Positions 33,265 to 36,845 of a stretch of 36,845 nt of DNA are shown here, one piece after another (positions within the stretch are counted from its first letter, which is position 1; every line of letters starts with the position of its first letter). This stretch comes from Blautia sp. (GTDB taxonomy: Bacteria; Bacillota; Clostridia; Lachnospirales; Lachnospiraceae), in assembly GCA_023664455.1 (NCBI GenBank), contig JAMPFM010000001.1, forward strand, positions 322,821 through 359,665. Reading direction: 5' to 3'. Position numbers and translations under genes: made by a program. The notes under the pieces are model-generated. The model searched no databases, was not told the origin of the DNA, and saw nothing but the letters and a program-made list of their open reading frames with translations.

Positions 33265-34074
33265 TTACGATTTAAGAAGAGATTGCATAAATTCAGCGAG
33301 ACCGTCGTTGTCGTTGTCTTTCGGGGTAATGACATCGGCGGCTTTTTTTACGTTGGAAGAGGCATTTTGCATGGCAATACCGCAGCCGGCAGCTTCTAAC
33401 ATGGAAATATCGTTTTCGGCGTCTCCAGCGGCATACGCGTCGGATAAAGGAATTTTAAAATAATCGCAGAGATAGCGGACGGCGCTTCCTTTTCCGGCTT
33501 CCTTGACAAACAGCTCCAGATAAGCCTCATTGGAAAAGATGTACTGGATTTTGTCAGAGGCCCATTCAGAAATGGCGTCGCAGAAAGTAATCAGTCTGCT
33601 TTTATCATGTAGATGGATGGCGAGCATTTTAAACGGCTCTTTGGTCAGAAAAGAGGCGTAATCGTCAGTAAGCAGCAGAGGAACATGGATTCTTCTGCGG
33701 TAGAATTGAATTTCCTCATCATTTTTTGCCGTTACGACAGCATGGTCGGTATAAGTCTGGATATGAAGATTCTGCGCCTTGGCCTGTGCCTGTAAATAGG
33801 AAACATAGGAAAGAGGCAGACGCCGCTCCAGAAGATTGCTGCAATTGTCGCAGTCATAAATCTGCGTTCCGTTGTTGGCGATAATCAGAACGCCCGGATA
33901 GTCGATGCCCGCCTGTTCCTTGACTTCCAGAATACTGTCTAGCGGTCTTCCAGAAGAGAGTACCAGTTTATTGCCGGCATGAATGAAAGTATCCAGAAAT
34001 TCTTTCGTTTTTGCGGATACTCTGCTTTCCCGATTTAATAAGGTTCCGTCTAAGTCTGTAAATAATACTTTCAT
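33265..34074 (-). CDS. Cof-type HAD phosphatase
   Basis: From the ATG at 34074 the product is 269 residues. Motif I is LFTDLDGTLLN near the N terminus, motif II LSSGRPLDS, and the C-terminal AGDAENDISMLEAAG supplies motif IV. It is a Cof/IIB HAD phosphatase, distinct in sequence from the one at 32163. The frame continues upstream to a TTG at 34101; the ATG matches the family start, although its ribosome binding site (AAAGG, about 15 bases away) is weak. It converges on the small acidic gene with only 15 bases between stops. Confidence 0.88.
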   Translation of the reverse strand: MKVLFTDLDGTLLNRESRVSAKTKEFLDTFIHAGNKLVLSSGRPLDSILEVKEQAGIDYPGVLIIANNGTQIYDCDNCSNLLERRLPLSYVSYLQAQAKAQNLHIQTYTDHAVVTAKNDEEIQFYRRRIHVPLLLTDDYASFLTKEPFKMLAIHLHDKSRLITFCDAISEWASDKIQYIFSNEAYLELFVKEAGKGSAVRYLCDYFKIPLSDAYAAGDAENDISMLEAAGCGIAMQNASSNVKKAADVITPKDNDNDGLAEFMQSLLKS

Positions 34075-34165
34075 GCTAACTAACAATGCCTTTCTTTTCA
34101 ACTGTAAATTTCAACTTTTCAGTTTATACCTTTCAGATTCTTTCACTCTGCGGATTTAAGTTTTT

Positions 34166-35017
34166 TCAATCTACACATTTCAGTTTTTCTTTGATTCCCT
34201 GTAAAATACTTTCCGGTACGAAGAGTTTGCCGTAGCCTGCCGCCAGATCCAGCCCCGGTTTGTTACCGCCGTGAAAATCGGAACCGCCGCTTGGCAGCAG
34301 GGCATACTTCTTGGCAAGCCGGAACATATCGCGTTCTTCCTGATTGGAATAAGTGCTGTAAATGGTTTCGATTCCCATCAGACCGTCTTGCGCCAGTTTC
34401 GCTACCAGCGTATCCAGACGGTCATCGCTCATATGGTAGAGGGGCGGATGGGCGAGAATCGGCGCGCCGCCCGCCTGTAAGATAAGCTCGACCGCCTGGG
34501 AAGGCGTAACTTTTTCCCTGGGGACGAAATATTTACAATGATCGCCGATATATTTGGCAAAAGCATCGGCGCGGCTGGCAACATAGCCGTATTTCACCAG
34601 ATAGGCGGCATAGTGGGAACGGGTGATGACCGCTTCTGGCGTTTCTGCACACAATTTTTCATAAGTGATATCAATGCCCGCGCCCTGCAGATTCTCGCAC
34701 ATTTTCTGATTACGTTGTATGCGGGAATCCACGAAGGATTGCAGTTTTGCCTGAAAAGAGGGCGTATCGTAACGGATATAGAGCCCTATGACATGCACGT
34801 CTTTTCCTTCATATTCGGTAGAAAATTCGATTCCCGGAATGACTTCAATGGGTTTATTCTCTGCATAGGATAAGGCTTCTTCAATGCCTGCCGTCGTATC
34901 GTGGTCTGTCAGGGCGAAGGCGAGAAGCCCTTTTTCCAAGGCATAGTCCACCAGTTCTGCTGGGGTATAAGTACCGTCTGATTTGTTGGAATGCACATGT
35001 AGGTCTACTTGTCTCAT
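34166..35017 (-). CDS. PHP-domain phosphoesterase
   Basis: The 283-residue protein begins with the PHP metal-binding motif VDLHVHSNKSDGTY, followed by ALTDHDT, VIPGIEFS and HVIGLYI, and later GGAPILAHPP and GGSDFHG. This arrangement matches the stand-alone PHP group that includes RNase AM/TrpH-like 5'-3' exonucleases and 3',5'-nucleotide bisphosphate phosphatases. The exact substrate is not determined here. Its ATG overlaps the ABC-F stop in an ATGA quartet, so the two are translationally coupled. Confidence 0.9.
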   Translation of the reverse strand: MRQVDLHVHSNKSDGTYTPAELVDYALEKGLLAFALTDHDTTAGIEEALSYAENKPIEVIPGIEFSTEYEGKDVHVIGLYIRYDTPSFQAKLQSFVDSRIQRNQKMCENLQGAGIDITYEKLCAETPEAVITRSHYAAYLVKYGYVASRADAFAKYIGDHCKYFVPREKVTPSQAVELILQAGGAPILAHPPLYHMSDDRLDTLVAKLAQDGLMGIETIYSTYSNQEERDMFRLAKKYALLPSGGSDFHGGNKPGLDLAAGYGKLFVPESILQGIKEKLKCVD

Positions 35018-36654
35018 AGCAGCTCCTCGTCTGTCGCAGCGCTTGTATAAATGGTACGTTTCCTTGCCATTTCGTCGTTTGCGAGATATTCGTCATAAGT
35101 CGTGATTTTATCAATCAAAGTGCCATCTGGAAGAATTTCCATAATCCGGTTAGCGGTGGTCTGTACGACCTGATGGTCATGACAGGCAAAAAGCTCGACG
35201 CCCTTAAATTTCATCATGCCTTCATTCAGGGCGGTAATCGCTTCCATATCGAGATGGTTAGTCGGTTCGTCAAAAATCAGGCAGTTTGCGCCGCTAATCA
35301 TCATTTTGGACAACAGACAGCGGACTTTCTCGCCACCAGAGAGAACTTTGACTTTCTTGACGCCATCCTCGCCGGCAAAGAGCATACGCCCCAGGAAACC
35401 TCTGACATAGGTAACATCTTTATTGGCGGAGTATCCGGTCAGCCATTCAGTAATGGTATAATCGTTATCAAACTCAGCGGTATTGTCTTTCGGAAAATAA
35501 GCCTGGGAAGTGGTCACGCCCCATTTATAAGTACCTTCATCGGGTTCCATTTCGCCGGTCAGTATTTTAAACAATGTGGTCTTTGCCAGCTCGTTTCCGC
35601 CGACGAAGGCGATTTTGTCATCATGTCCGACGATAAAGGAAATATTATCCAATATCTTTTCCCCATTGATGGTCTTGCTGATGCCTTCCACGGTCAGCAC
35701 CTCATTGCCGATTTCCCTATCCGGTCTGAAATCAATATACGGATATTTCCGGCTGGAAGGCTTGATATCGTCCAGCTCAATTTTTTCCAGCGCCCTTTTT
35801 CTGGAAGTAGCCTGCTTGGATTTAGAAGCATTGGCAGAAAAACGGGAGATAAATTCCTGCAGTTCCTTGATTTGTTCCTCTTTCTTCTTATTGGCTTCCT
35901 TGCGCTGTTTGATGATAAGCTGGCTGGATTCGTACCAGAAATCATAGTTTCCGGCAAATAGCTGGATTTTCCCATAGTCGATATCTGCGATGTGGGTGCA
36001 TACTTTGTTGAGAAAATAACGATCATGGGAAACCACGATAACCGTATTTTCAAAATCAATCAGAAAGTCTTCCAGCCATGCGATGGCGTCCAGATCCAGA
36101 TGGTTTGTCGGCTCATCCAGCAGCAGGATATCGGGATTGCCGAATAATGCTTTTGCCAGCAGGATTTTAACTTTTTCGTTACCGTTTAAGTCGCTCATGA
36201 GACTATTGTGCAGGTCTGTATTGATGCCCAGTCCGTTTAAGAGCATGGCGGCGTTGGATTCTGCGTCCCAGCCGTCCATCTCTGCAAATTCCGCTTCCAG
36301 TTCGCTGGCGCGGATGCCGTCTTCATCGGAAAAATCTTCTTTTGCGTAGATCGCATCTTTTTCCTTCATAATCCGGTATAATCTCTCATTGCCCATGATG
36401 ACCACGTCCATGACGCAGTAAGCATCATATTTGAAATGATCCTGTTCCAGCACGGAAAGACGCTGTCCGGGGGTAATGGCAATGTCCCCGTTGGTCGTAT
36501 CCAGCGCACCCGACAGAATCTTTAGAAATGTGGATTTGCCTGTGCCGTTCGCACCGATGAGACCATAGCAGTTTCCTTCGGTAAATTTGATATTTACATC
36601 CTCAAATAAGGCTTTTTTGCCTACCCTGTAAGTTACGTTGTTTGCACTAATCAT
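35014..36654 (-). CDS. ABC-F family ATP-binding protein, YbiT-like
   Basis: The 546-residue protein contains two ABC domains joined by a charged linker and no membrane segments. Walker A of the first is GANGTGKST (34-42); the second reads GGNELAKTT, a form typical of the YbiT branch in which the usual glycine before lysine is alanine. Both domains have LLDEPTNHLD or IFDEPTNHLD; the signatures are NGNEK, degenerate, and LSGGEK. ABC-F proteins act on ribosomes as translation or antibiotic-protection factors. This branch is mainly linked to translation, so drug resistance should not be assumed. AAGAGG precedes the ATG. Confidence 0.92.
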   Translation of the reverse strand: MISANNVTYRVGKKALFEDVNIKFTEGNCYGLIGANGTGKSTFLKILSGALDTTNGDIAITPGQRLSVLEQDHFKYDAYCVMDVVIMGNERLYRIMKEKDAIYAKEDFSDEDGIRASELEAEFAEMDGWDAESNAAMLLNGLGINTDLHNSLMSDLNGNEKVKILLAKALFGNPDILLLDEPTNHLDLDAIAWLEDFLIDFENTVIVVSHDRYFLNKVCTHIADIDYGKIQLFAGNYDFWYESSQLIIKQRKEANKKKEEQIKELQEFISRFSANASKSKQATSRKRALEKIELDDIKPSSRKYPYIDFRPDREIGNEVLTVEGISKTINGEKILDNISFIVGHDDKIAFVGGNELAKTTLFKILTGEMEPDEGTYKWGVTTSQAYFPKDNTAEFDNDYTITEWLTGYSANKDVTYVRGFLGRMLFAGEDGVKKVKVLSGGEKVRCLLSKMMISGANCLIFDEPTNHLDMEAITALNEGMMKFKGVELFACHDHQVVQTTANRIMEILPDGTLIDKITTYDEYLANDEMARKRTIYTSAATDEELL

Positions 36655-36704
36655 ATGATAAACCTCTTGTTTCTTTATTTTTATGCTTTATGGCTACTCA
36701 TATC

Positions 36705-36732
36705 ATTATACATAAAATGGAATTTTTTGCAA
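36705..36732 (-). promoter_or_regulatory. Sigma-A promoter of the ABC-F gene
   Basis: On the minus strand, TTGCAA (36732-36727), 16 bases, TATAAT (36710-36705), about 50 bases before the ATG. The remaining 113 bases to the window end hold nothing that I can assign. Confidence 0.75.
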
Positions 36733-36845
36733 TGTGGAATGTGTTGTGATCACGGAAATCAATTTTCAGTCAGTATGTAGATATTGAGGTGGCAGGGCAG
36801 ATAGAAATCCCGCGAAGGCGCGCTCTCGCTCCGTGAAAAACGCAG

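Noticed and set aside
35173-35961. 262-residue plus-strand open frame opposite the ABC-F gene
   Set aside because: It is a shadow of a strongly conserved gene, with atypical composition and no recognised domain.

Overview
The window looks like a chromosomal core segment from a low-to-mid GC Gram-positive anaerobe, most likely a Lachnospiraceae-type member of the Clostridia. The basis is gene content and order (rimP-nusA-ylxR-ylxQ-infB-rbfA-nrnA-truB-ribF), strong AAGGAGG-type ribosome binding sites, sigma-A promoters, a free-standing glycyl-radical domain protein, and a pyrB+pyrI pair. Taxonomy is inferred from the sequence alone. I see no phage, transposase, integrase, CRISPR array or rRNA.

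Layout. 1-300: the 3' end of a tRNA-like gene, a terminator, then the promoter and leader hairpin of the translation operon. 303-8942: nine-gene translation/RNA-processing operon. 9031-12074: a Na/phosphate symporter-family gene and a secreted SH3-NlpC/P60 wall hydrolase with a consensus promoter and a WalR-like box. 12105-14902: rpsO and pnp, each with a structured leader. 14989-15345 (minus): an 81-residue glycyl-radical domain protein behind a Fur/Zur-family-like operator. 15460-15770: a structured repeat region leading into a small alarmone synthetase gene. 16584-18619 (minus): pyrI, pyrB and a nitroreductase gene. 18850-19218: a PH-domain protein. 19240-19650 (minus): a membrane protein. 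19718-23904: overlapping folate operon folC-folE-folP-folBK plus a GNAT gene. 23972-25021 (minus): a DUF5050-type protein. 25254-26393: pheA, whose 3' end is tandemly repeated beyond its stop. 26549-33249: DUF815 ATPase, Ppx/GppA-HD, ppk1, maf, a HAD phosphatase and a small acidic protein. 33265-36654 (minus): a second HAD phosphatase, a PHP-domain phosphoesterase and an ABC-F ATPase.

How the genes fit together. The first operon couples 30S maturation (RimP, RbfA), transcription elongation and termination (NusA), initiation (IF2) and RNA turnover or modification (NrnA, TruB). rpsO and pnp follow in the usual order. The alarmone synthetase and the polyphosphate pair (Ppx/GppA-HD and PPK1) are both nucleotide- and phosphate-linked stress functions, and a phosphate-transporter family gene is nearby. 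The fol operon covers tetrahydrofolate synthesis from GTP to folylpolyglutamate, without dihydrofolate reductase in view.

Most of the window is conserved housekeeping. The less ordinary material lies in non-coding structure: a long pnp leader stem, a possible NusA-responsive hairpin before rimP, a WalR-like box at an NlpC/P60 gene, a 7-1-7 operator at the glycyl-radical gene, palindromic repeat elements, a terminator abutting pyrB, and the repeats after pheA. I found no convincing complete novel defence or mobile system.
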